Of a stretch of 64,000 bases of DNA, positions 12,701 through 22,826 are shown in pieces. Origin of the DNA: Paragonimus westermani (taxonomy: Eukaryota > Platyhelminthes > Trematoda > Plagiorchiida > Troglotrematidae); the NCBI GenBank assembly GCA_008508345.1, contig QNGE01001267.1, positions 5,219 to 69,218 on the forward strand, given 5' to 3'. The notes beneath the pieces are model-generated. The model was not told the DNA's origin, made no database searches, and saw nothing but the letters and a program-made list of their open reading frames with translations. The position numbers and the translations under genes are program-made. The number at the start of each line of letters is the position of its first letter. Position 1 is the first letter of the stretch.

Positions 12701-15700
12701 TTATGTCTTACTCTATATCAACCCTTGGGTAAGCATAGAAATGCGCAAGTGCTTGACAAAACTTATTACAGTCTTGAACACAAAGGAAGACGGTCGATGT
12801 TCAAATTTATGGTTCGTAACAACTAGTATTCTTGTTCAGTTAACTGTTTCCGATCACCAGCGTGCAATTTGAACCGAGAGCTGTTTTTCACAATTCTGAA
12901 AATTTTTGATGTTGTAACCTTCATAGTTCATGCATTACTGACCTGAGTTGGTCCCTGTTTATACACGATTTTAATAATCATTTATGTATGGGTAAACGAT
13001 ATTCATTTCATCCAAACATCTTGATGGAGCTCAGTGGTAGCAATTAAATTGTCGTGTAGTCTTACATCACATGCTAAACTCATGTGGGTGAGTGCAAATA
13101 AAATTGTGGTCGATGCATCGTTGCATTAGTAATTTATATTTAGTTATTAAAAGTGGACTGTTGTCATATTTCTACCTCACGTAGACAGTCTAGCTCACTT
13201 CCCACTAATTGAAGCAAACACAACAAAAACATTCTCAGCTAAAACAAACGTGTGACTGAAGCCTTGTTAGTTAGTAATGCGAGGCCAACTCTAGTCGGTG
13301 TATAAGTACAGTTTGTTGCACTCCCTGATTGCTTATAACACGAAGAGGTCCATGACTTCCAGTTAACTCGTCACTTTCAGGAGTAGCAGTTTTATTCTAC
13401 GATGGAAAACATACCCTTTACTTTGTCACTCGACACAACCAAAAGTGTGCTCACTAGGGATTTTTATCAAAGCAGTGGACCTGCTTTAGTTGGACGGTGA
13501 GCCCCTGTTGGCTTACTTTACCGTGTGGTGCAACCACTAACCTGTCTTCGTGAGTAGAGTACTTATGGTCGAGCAATTCAAGTCCCTTCAATGGACACAT
13601 TTTGATGACTACCGGTGAGTTGATTTGAGTTCTAAACTTCTATCCTAGACCCGTGCCTACCGCGAACGCTTGAAACATCATGACCTGAATATCAAGACTC
13701 GCGAACATTCATAAGTAATCACAAAACTGATTCCTCTAGTTCCATTGATCTGGAAGCTCAAGCAGTAAAGACAGTCCAAGCTAATGTGAAGATAAAGGAA
13801 ATGTTTGAGAAAGTTAATATCTCCTACTAACGTTGAATAGTTGGGTTGAGGATATGTTGTCAGCTCTGGAATTTATCGTATTCACACTGGATAACAAACG
13901 TATTGGACAACTTACATCTAAAGCCCATCCAGTGTCTTTTCTTTCGTTTCATTTAGGCGTGATATTGATTAATCATTATCTGGTCGCATGTACTACCGAC
14001 GAAAGCTAGTAAACTTCTTGGTCAGCTTCGCACTGACGAATTCATTTACTTTTTCGAAGAACTTCAACGCTCCAAGGCGTATTGTTCCGTTTTGGTGTAA
14101 TCCATCAGTAGTGCATCCAACTGATACAACAAAACAATTCAAACTAGACAGCAGATGATTTCCCATCAGCTCACACCGTATAATACTTCAGTATTGGGTC
14201 GTCTCTTCGAATGGCGAACTGGCCGGAATTCCTTTTATTCATCTTTGCCAGCGGATTGTTTCTTAAAATGTCCCGTAGGGCGAACGAATTTATTTCTGTG
14301 CAAAATTCTTTCCATAACTCCATCCATTCAGCACACAAAAAACGAAGCGCACCTTGGCACGTGTTTAGGTCCGACGTGTATGTATGCCGGCGTACACTCA
14401 TTCATGGATGCAGCCTACTGTTCTGGATTTCCTGATCGCAGGATGACCATATCACAGTAAACTCCTTGTTTACTTCGTCTAAACAGGTTTATGTTTTGCT
14501 TCCGGAGACATGTCATTTGGGTTAACTTCTTTTGAGAAGTACTGGGTGGCTGGAAATTGGGTTAACAAGGCTTATTTACGCCTTTAAATTTCGTAAGCTT
14601 GAAGCGTCACTACCATGTTTACCGTAGTATGCGAGTCTCTAGCGAACTACTCACACAGCAGCAGCAATTATTAAAGTGTAAAAACTTGATGTCGGAAAGT
14701 GCTGCTCTTTAGTCCGTGTTCTATTCGTTTTGCTGTGTGACGCCAACACTTCAACTTCCCTTCGCACCTACTTATCCAGCCGCAAAAGCATGACAAATTA
14801 CATGCACATTGGTACATTCATCCAAATCTCGTGGTTGTTTTGTAGTCACACAAGCACATTTCATTGTTTATGTACTTGTGGCTTGATCCGGATGTTTTGC
14901 GTACATGGATCGTTCACCCCAGTAGTTGGCGATGTTCTGTTATCATTCAGTGGTTTATAAAATACTTTTAAAATAATTGGTTTCACGAGTAAGTTTGGGT
15001 AAAACAGTGAGGAGAGACCTAGGTCGTGTGACGTTTCCGATGTTATACTTCGTGTATTCCGACCATGCGTGGACACGAACAGCTGAACGACTAACCACAA
15101 AGCGAAGGCACACATTGAAAGGATTAAACAGATGGATAGAATCGAGAGTGTGACAGACTATCAAGGTGCACTGGCTACTGGCAGCCGCATCGCTAGAACA
15201 GATTACCTTTTAAACGGGTTTAAGACGCCTAATAGCCACAGCCTACGTGAGCTAGAGGATGTGTCTCTGGTTAATCCGAAAAACCACCAAGAAAGTTTTC
15301 ATTTTGTGTCCAGTTTAGATAATACACCTCACTACGGATGAAGCTGGTTGCTATCTCCCTGTTTTTAGACGTTTCGATTTGCGCTTCCATCCACTTCGGA
15401 GAATACTCCTTTCTACAAATAGTTGGTTGTAAGTTTGCGCCCCCTGTCTATAATACTGCGGCCACGTGAGTGTTTATATAAACAGTGGGATGTGATTGAT
15501 CCAAGCTGCCCGTTCTCAGTCAGACAGGGAAGTAGTGCACGCCGTTCTGTGCAACATCTTAGTATGTCGCTAATGCGGGCATTTTTTGGTCACCATTGCC
15601 CGGTAATTTAAACAGCGAAGTTCAATTCCAAGCGTTCTCTGAAGTACCGTGGTTACCCAAGTTTAAGTAAAATATAGATTTCAATTTTTTATGAACAGCA

Positions 15701-16973
15701 CTGAGTGCCTGTTGGTTTACAAAATGCTTGTTAAATTAGTTACTTCCGTTGTCATGTTACTTCCCGCGCTGTATGAGAAAGCGTTTTTGTGGCATTTCCT
15801 GTTTAGTTTATATAGGATAGAATCTTTCGAAGTGTGTAATGCACTGTCCTGTGCAGGTCAGCTCGTGGCATATTGATGCCCTTTCTGTTGCTCCCTCTGG
15901 CCCACCGGTGACTAAAAACTACTTGATAATAGTGAAGATGTATAACTTCTGTTGGTTGTCATGCCCTCTTATGCTAACTGAGAATCTATGGTGCTACACG
16001 TTGTTCACTACGACTGTTGACAGTTAGGTGTGGCTTCACCGTGGCTAGGCGATGGTGCTCTCACGAAAGCCTTGATCACCTTGCTGAACCAAATTGGGAA
16101 GTCTCGCTCGCACGGTTAGAGAATGCATGGCTGTCGGCACTGCTGGTCGCAAACACTGTCGGACGTGTCGTGGTCACTAGCGAACTTACGTTCATGAGGT
16201 TGTTGATTCATTTCCGGACTGTTCCCGGTCTGTTTTAGCGGGTCATCGGTTCCCTTAACGATTTATATGTGCCTGCTTTTTGGTTTCTAGTCGCTTTCGC
16301 ACACACGCTGAGATATACTTTCTGACAATTTGCTTCAATTTCAGCCCGCTAGCTCGGCGTAACTGGAGGTAACCCGGCTTTGCCCATATGTTTCGTTCTC
16401 CGATGCCTCTGTCAAATATGGTTGACTGTGCATGATGACTCTGGCTTATCGGGGGAACCGTTGCTATTTTCCCTATTCTTTCATACACATTCCCCTTGAA
16501 GTGACCTTACATACACACCCTTGGTTATCTTTTTTGTCCGTGCGATAGTTTGCCTTCTTTCTTTTAACATTCAGGTGACCTTTTTGTGATCATGATTACG
16601 CATGTTCGTTAGCCAAACCTTTATTTTCCGAATCAGCCTTGAAATAAACTTGTGCCGACCCATTCGCGTTTATCGGCTACTGCAGGCATTTTTGTGTCAT
16701 TTTATGGTTCCACTATGGCAAACACTGGGCAATAATTATGGTTTATTAGTTGAATACCACCCATGGCTGACAACTGGTTTACGCAGACTTTTCAATCAGC
16801 CCTAAACTCGAATTTCATTCTTGTCAGAGCTTGTAGCAAGTGCACACCTTACTTACTGGTAATTGAAACAGAAGGTTCTAATCGTGAGTCTGTTGGTTAG
16901 GGTTAACTTGCAGTCATTGAGTCTCCTCTGATGGTGATCGTACATTGACAGTATTACTCAAGCATATGGTTGT
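9792..16973. other. no recognisable gene or element (7.2 kb)
   Basis: Only short overlapping frames are present (longest about 101 codons at 14155-14460, open in several frames at once, which argues against coding). A short frame at 15423-15611 contains FSVRQGSS, faintly like a LINE RT motif but without neighbours to support it. No repeat shared with the rest of the window was noticed. Confidence 0.45.
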
Positions 16974-17061
16974 TATAATCCGGTCGTACACAATGTGGGA
17001 TCAGTGACGCAGTGCTCAATTCGGTTTTCTCGTGAGAACATTTGCCGAGATTCTGACTCCT
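16974..17061 (+). repeat. SINE 5' fragment
   Basis: The segment TAATCCGGTCGTAC, then GTGACGCAGTGCTCAATTCGG (box A-like) and CTCGTGAGAACATTTG, aligns with the SINE copy at 55553, including about 30 bases upstream of box A. It stops at 17061, just before the LTR of the gypsy element, so that insertion may have cut it. Confidence 0.6.
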
Positions 17062-17065
17062 GTTA

Positions 17066-17472
17066 TGAAGAACCTCAAGTCTAACGATTCTCTTCGAAGG
17101 TGGCCGCGGGAAAGGCCTGTGAATGCGAAGGATGTGGTCGCACGTAATCGACGTTTAATTTCTATCAACTAGCTTTCTTACTGTTGTATAAAAGCCGGCT
17201 TCGTTTGTGAGTAGAATAGTGCGTACATTCGGGAACTAAAGGGAAGGTCTCAGCAGCAGTAAGACAAGGGATCAGGAGCGACTATTGGAACAGTGTGTAC
17301 GCACTATGGGGGACGTTTCACCAAAGAGAATGACAGTGTACGGCTACCTAATATGTGTGGTTACACGTCATTCATGCAAGTGGATGTACACGTACGTTGT
17401 CTTATGTTTTAACACAACCTGTGTGGGATTTCATGCAACTTCACTGGTCGAGCCTCTTTTGTAGCCACAACA
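17066..17472 (+). repeat. 5' LTR of the tRNA-His gypsy element
   Basis: Starts TGAAGAACC and ends CACAACA. TATAAAAG at 17187-17194 is a plausible TATA box. The right half, from TTTGTGAGTAG to the end, aligns with 27030-27311 and, more weakly, with 29300-29536. Shared blocks include TTTTAACACAACCTG and GGGATTTCATG. The start is inferred from the TG and the possible GTTA duplication. Confidence 0.75.
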
Positions 17473-17474
17473 AT

Positions 17475-17486
17475 TGGTGCCGTGAC
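17475..17486 (+). promoter_or_regulatory. primer binding site, tRNA-His type
   Basis: TGGTGCCGTGAC lies two bases after the LTR end. It is the complement of the 3' end of animal tRNA-His including CCA, a 12-base match from general knowledge of that tRNA. Minus-strand DNA synthesis would start here. Confidence 0.7.
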
Positions 17487-17527
17487 GAACGTGAGGATGA
17501 GGATACCATGACCACAGCTGCCCTAAG

Positions 17528-18290
17528 ATGGAGACCTTTGCACGTGTTCACCGTACATTTGGGGCAGACAGTGTTCCGGACGAAAGGCAGGTTGTAATGA
17601 AAACCGGTTGTAATGAATTTCTCAAAACTGCTTGACGATTTCTTACAAACGGGTTCGAAGATGGAGACGTGGGGGCGTTCCTAGAGGACTTCGAGGTCGT
17701 GACCGAAGTGGTAAGTCAGGGCAGACCTTGGGGAGCTGGCTGCCCTGCAGACGCTGGTGAAAAGCAGGACGAAGGCAGTGCTGAGTGCAGCGCGAAGAGG
17801 CCCTGTGAAGATGGAGTGGGCAGCTGCGAAGGAGGCGCCAATGGCTGCTTTTGACAGCCTCCCCGACCGTTAGGAGGCCTTGCGGCGATTCAAGGCTGCC
17901 AGGCTTGAACAATGATCGGATCCACCCGCGTACGCGATGACTTTGCGAGGATTTCTGGACGGGGTACTACTATAATTGAATCAGGAATCCTGACGGCAGT
18001 TGCTGGCGAAGCAGTTCATTGAAGGTATCCCAGTAGCGATTCACGACCAAGTCCGCATTGCCCATGTCGCCCCTCGGATGGACCTTGGTGTGCTTGTGAA
18101 GATGAGACCAGGATTAAAAGTTATTTCCATAGCCTCGGTGGTTGCGAACGGTAATGCGGACTGGAAGACACCGGGAGAAATGCCAGGGGCATTGGAGCAG
18201 CTGGTAGTGGATGTAGTTGCATTGAGACCAGCATCACTGAGAAACGACCAACTGGAAAGCTGCTTAATCTGTGGTGAAAAATGACAGGAC
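17528..18290 (+). pseudogene. gag remnant of the tRNA-His gypsy element
   Basis: A frame starting METFARVHRTFGADSVPDER at 17528 stops at a TGA after about 36 codons. Sequence such as NGFEDGDVGAFLEDFEVVTEV follows in another frame. The C-terminal half resumes near 18000 with LAKQFIEGIPVAIHDQVRIA, which resembles the FIEGLP-type segment of gypsy Gag proteins. The first 127 bases recur at 37517-37645 with the same TGA, so this stop was shared by an ancestral subfamily. A zinc knuckle is only hinted at near 18340 (CPFC) and is degenerate. Confidence 0.7.
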
Positions 18291-18399
18291 GAAAGATTAC
18301 TCGATCCGGAGGTTTAAGAGGTCTAAAAGTGAACTGGTCATCGATTGTCCTTTCTGTTGGACGGGTCAGCTAGTAATTGCAGCGATTGTGAGGGGGGTT

Positions 18400-19399
18400 G
18401 TACATACAAGTTGAAGTCGACGGAGAGATAGAACAGTGCTCGGTCACTGCGGGAGCGGCTATTTCGTTGGTTTCTCATGCAGAGAACAAAGCGTAGAACC
18501 GACAGTTGGGAGTCGTAACCTGCTAGTCGATGGTGTGAAAGAATGTGGGGTGTGTATTGGCAGCCAGATCGTGAAGCACCGTTCTGTTGTCCTCAGATCC
18601 TAGGCAAACAATGTTTGGGGCCGATTTCCTCGCTACGACAAATGCTGTGATTGATCTAAAGCTCAAAAAGCTTGATCAATTTTGGTTCCCTGAAACTCAC
18701 CGAATATTGTCAGCCAAGCATACACGGCTAACCCCCTCCCATTTGCTTAACCCGGTTGCTCCAGTCCTCGGTCAAGAAGTACACCGAGCTATTCACAAAC
18801 GACGATGATATGTACGGCTTCTGCAAATATTTTGCACATGAAATATGTATAATCGGAACACACCGACCTCGAGGACCCCATGGGATACCGGCTCATCTCG
18901 AAGAATTGAAAAGGTATATAGAGAACGTGCTCGGTAAGGATGTTATCGAAGAAGCCAACAGCCCGTACAACTCACCTGTTCTCTTGATGAGGAAGTTCAA
19001 CGAGAAGTACCGCTTTTCTGTGGATTTTGGATGGGTAAATGAGGTAACACAAAACACACTTGTGCCACTGTCGTCCGTCGCTGATATTTTTGGTGAGTTA
19101 CAACAAGCGAAGCTGTTCACTGTTGGGCTAACGCTCGGGATACTGGTAGATAGCAGTCGAACCCACGGATTGTGAGAAAACCGCATCCACGGTGGGCGAA
19201 AAACGACCAATTCAGGCAAATACCTTTTTGCTTATCGGGGACACCGTTCACATTTCGACGACTAATTGTCCAGTTAGTGACAAGACCGCACACTGTGGCG
19301 TTATATGAAGGTGGTATTGTCATAGACAGTAACACGGAGTCGGAATCTGCTGTATATATAAATGTCTTCAAACCAGTTAAGAAATTAGGACTGGATTAA
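18400..19399 (+). pseudogene. protease-RT remnant of the tRNA-His gypsy element
   Basis: Protease: YIQVEVDGEIEQCSVTAGAA near 18405-18465, where the DTGA active site reads TAGA, then FGADFLATTNAVIDL near 18610-18655. RT: IPAHLEELKRYIENVLGKDVIEEANSPYNSP at about 18890-18980 and FSVDFGWVNEVTQNTLVPL to 19075. After a frame change come TPFTFRRLIVQL and VALYEGGIVIDSNTESE near 19300-19345. The catalytic YxDD appears as LYEG. The sequence ends at 19399 without thumb or RNase H, where PLE-derived DNA begins. Confidence 0.8.
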
Positions 19400-19734
19400 T
19401 GCCGGTAGGTCACAACTCTGGCGGTCATCGGTCGTGTTATTGCAACACGAGGTGGGCCAAAGTGAGATTAGACCTGAAAAATGTATTGAGAATAGCAACG
19501 TTAAGAGCAAGCCGTAATACTCTATGTTTCAACCACCTCGGATGGCCTTCCTCAGGACTGTCGTAATCGAACTCACATTAACAAAGAAACAGGTCACGTG
19601 CCGCGGTTAGGTCAGCTTGCGCTGCATCCGAACTGATTAGCCTAACCCTTGGCCCATCAAGTGGAGTTGAGACTAATATAGTTAAGACACTTCTGGTGTT
19701 ATTTATCCATCCACGTCACACTGCAGACAGGAGT

Positions 19735-21450
19735 TTGCTATCATTATGATTAACACAATCGTGTTGTGTGTAGATAGTGAGAGCATGGGGAGGCAAACCC
19801 TTGTGAATCACTCGAGCTTGGTCAAAACCTACATTGTGAATATCACACAGTGCATGTAGTACGATGACCGAGTCCTCCTCTAGCTTCTGAAGCTGATATA
19901 CGTCTTTGGGAGGAAACCTCGTGTGCCTCTTGTGTTCGGTAACACGTGCTTATCTCTCCGATGTACCTTGCGTTGCAGTCACCGCGTTTGCTTCCGTAGA
20001 CGCAGTCTGTCTGGTCGCTCATGGAAACTGGGTCCTTAGGATGCGTCACCAGTCATTCTAATTTATCTGACCGAACTACAGTCCAGATAGCATACTTAGA
20101 AAGAATGGAGTGAATTTTTTCAGGTGTTTGTTCACGATACGGTATTTGCCCAGTAGACTTAGTCCTGATCGTTTTGATCTCCTCCTCCTTAGTTGACGTA
20201 CGCTTTATTGTGTTTTCAATAAACGCGCTTGGATGGTGATCAATGACAAGCATTGCTGTAATGTGAGAATTCTCTGTTGTTTCGGAGAGTTCAGTAGTGC
20301 GGATTTTATTGGTTCTGTTAACGAGTTATTTGATGGTTCTCTCCATACCGATTGGATGCAACGAGTTGAAGTTGAGATACCGACCAAAATGGGTTGGTGT
20401 GCGGTACACAGAAATCTGAAATCTCTGTCGCTCGTTAACTTTGATTAGGCAGTGTAAAAATTTAAGTGAAGATGTATCGGCTTCAATTTCCAATGTGAGT
20501 ACAATGCCGTTGCGTTTTGAGTTGAGAAGCTGTAGGAATTAGTTGCGAGCGATCCGTTTCATGATTACGAATGTGCCATCTACATACCTGTGATATTTGG
20601 AAAAAGGGACTTCGAATAGCCCTAGAAATCATACTTGAATTGAAACCTCCCACGCAAGTAGCAAGGAGAAGACCCGGCACTGGTAGCAGTAAGCAGTTAT
20701 TCATGAGTTGAGAAGCCGAATTTATGGGTGTACAACAGTGTTAAGGAAATCATAGTCTGTCATTGGCTGATCGTATTAGCAATTGATGCAGTACGGAACA
20801 GATGAATTGGCGAATAACGGAAGGCACAACATTGGTCTGTTCGTCCAATCCTAAGGCGGTATCTCTACTGCGACATTTGGATTGGCCTCCTGTCAGATCG
20901 GTTGTGTCGGGGTTTGTACAAGCGGTAGATCAAGTAGATTTTCACCACAACACCGATACCAAATTCGTGGAGGGCACATAAATGCATTCATCACTTGTGT
21001 TTCCTGGTATCCGAGGAAGAGATTGGCTACTGCGGCTACAACAAAGAATCTGTAGCTATACCATCGGTTTGCCTGTACAATTTATTGTTGAGTGTGAACA
21101 AGGTTTGGTGCAGGCAAAGTTCAAGACCAGGTACAATTTCGGAAGGTGGTAAATTAGTACGTGCACCAAGCGAATCATCACTTTTTAATAATCCCTTAAC
21201 ATCAACGCTATGTTTAAGGATACATTAGTGTAGAGAGAGAGAGAGTTGACATCAAAACTAAAAAAAGTTTCAACATCTAATGTCACGTGTTCGAGTTTGT
21301 CAAGGAAATCGAAAGAACCTTTAGCATTGTTTACCAACTTGTGCGACAGTTTCATTATGCGGCTTAGGAACTTGGCCAGCTTTTAAGTTGGAGTGGTGAT
21401 GTTAACAATAGGTCTTACGGATATTCTCGTTTCTGCCACAACAAAGAGCC
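19735..21450 (-). pseudogene. Penelope-like element copy B, inserted in the gypsy element
   Basis: On the minus strand, from high to low coordinate: RPIVNITTPT and KLAKFLSRIMK (about 21410-21350), FFSFDVNSL (about 21265), TLNNKLYRQTDGI (about 21075), a degenerate catalytic region and VYRxPTHFGRYLNF (about 20370), a short frame with IKSALLNSPKQQRILTL (about 20310-20260), FIENTIKR then EKIHSILSKY (about 20220-20090), THPKDP, and the endonuclease CNARYIGEISTCYRTQEAHE (about 19985-19925). LEEDSVIVLHALCDIHNVGF follows to about 19840. The RT then GIY-YIG order and the wording identify a PLE. Many frameshifts and a (GA)7 run near 21232-21245 interrupt it. DNA from about 19400 to 19735 is probably its 3' flank. 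Confidence 0.85.
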
Positions 21451-21480
21451 CATTGGCCGAAGATGACACTTTCATTTACC

Positions 21481-22346
21481 GAAGGGCGACAATGAGGGAG
21501 CTCAGCGGCCCTTACAGCCGATGTCGGTTTCAGAAATAGGTGAACTCTGTTCAGTGGATCTTATGGGCCCAATTCCACTGAGCGCTCGTGATAACCAGTA
21601 CATCTTGGCCGAGACATTTTGCCCGTTGGATCGAGGCTGCTGGCTTTCCGGATTCAAATGTGTTCACGATGGGAGACATGGTGTTGAAGCATGTCGTAGC
21701 GAACCGCAGAGTTCCAAGGGTAATCATGACGGATCAAGGACCATGCTTTGAAAGCGAAGAATTCCGAACACACAAGCAACAACTGGGAACCAAGCGCACT
21801 CGGATGAAACTATATAACCCACAAACGAATGGGCTTATTGAACGTAACAACCGAATGGTCAGGGAATGGTTTACAGCGATTGTGAGCCTGGTGTTATTGG
21901 CCCACCATATGTCTGTGCAGGCGATCACGAAGAAATTTTCATTTCAGTTGATGTACGGTAGAACCCCTCGACTTCCGGTGGATCAGGACATTGGAACATT
22001 ACCAGAGCGCAATGGTTTCACTAGAGGATTGGTTGCCGAAAGAGGAAGAGCCAAACGAACTCTAGAAGCGTTGCAAGCACACAAAGTAGCAACTGGCATC
22101 TCAGGGGCTCGGCCAGGCTAGAATTTTCAACCAAAGAGGATGAAACATCGGGATCATCAGAACACAGGTGTCAGCGGCCCAGTATCAAAAAACTTCTGTT
22201 TGAATGAAAAAATTCCGTATCTGGTAATTCCCGAACGGGGTTTGGTGTACGCGATCAAGAGGAATGACGGGACGAACCGAATGCATGGCAGTGAGTTAAA
22301 AAAGTGGCACGGAATGCCAGCGGGGCGAAGCGAGAGAAATCATTAA
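21481..22346 (+). pseudogene. integrase remnant of the tRNA-His gypsy element
   Basis: The catalytic core starts with VDLMGPIPLSARDNQYIL (first Asp, about 21557-21605). After a frame change it continues with FARWIEAAGFPDSNVF, RVIMTDQGPCFESEEF (second Asp, about 21735) and YNPQTNGLIERNNRMV (Glu, about 21840). The C-terminal part after 22140 carries IPYLVIPERGLVYAIKRNDG and MHGSELKKWHG, a typical post-core domain. D, D and E are all visible, but the region is split by a frameshift near 21600 and a stop near 22120. Confidence 0.88.
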
Positions 22347-22404
22347 GTCATGAGAGGTCACTGCGTCGGTCAGAAAAGATACTTTAGCAAATTAAAAGGA
22401 GTTA

Positions 22405-22432
22405 TGGAAACTCAGAAACGAGAGGATTGTCC
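22405..22432 (+). repeat. 3' LTR of the tRNA-His gypsy element, left piece
   Basis: Begins TGGAAACTCAG after an A/G-rich tract (AAATTAAAAGGAG) that would serve as the polypurine tract. It aligns loosely with the first bases of the 5' LTR. The Mag-like element starts at 22433. The other piece resumes at 27016. Confidence 0.55.
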
Positions 22433-22826
22433 TGTAAAGGGACTGGATTGGACGAAAGCATCGATACGAAGTCAACCATTGATTCGCAGAAGTCTACGGC
22501 CAATCAGTGTCGAAAACACGAACAGACTTGTGTGTCAGCGCGGGGACCAATCAGCACGGCACGCTGCTCCAGCATCGGATTTTGTTATAACGAGCACCGG
22601 AGTAAAACAAGTTGTTTAAGTGCGTCACGCGTTGAAACAAACGAGCTTCAAGCGGAGTCGAGCCGACCAATGAGAAAGCGAGAGCGTCAACACCAATTGT
22701 AATTCTTCATTTGACCGATGCGTCTAGTCTATAAAATAACCAATAAAAACTCAATAAACCGAGATTTGCTTTGTGCCACGAAGACTGACTTTTGCTTTCG
22801 TTCCGGAAGGTAGCGACTTTTCAACA
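22433..22826 (+). repeat. 5' LTR of the Mag-like element
   Basis: Contains three CCAAT motifs (for example GACCAATCAGCACGG near 22544 and GACCAATGAG near 22667), TATA-like CTATAAAATAACC near 22729, and AATAAA repeats near 22742 and 22753 that could act in polyadenylation. This layout fits a pol II promoter and terminator. Confidence 0.88.

Noticed and set aside
14155..14460. 101-codon plus-strand frame
   Set aside because: Two other frames are open over the same bases, so this is probably chance.
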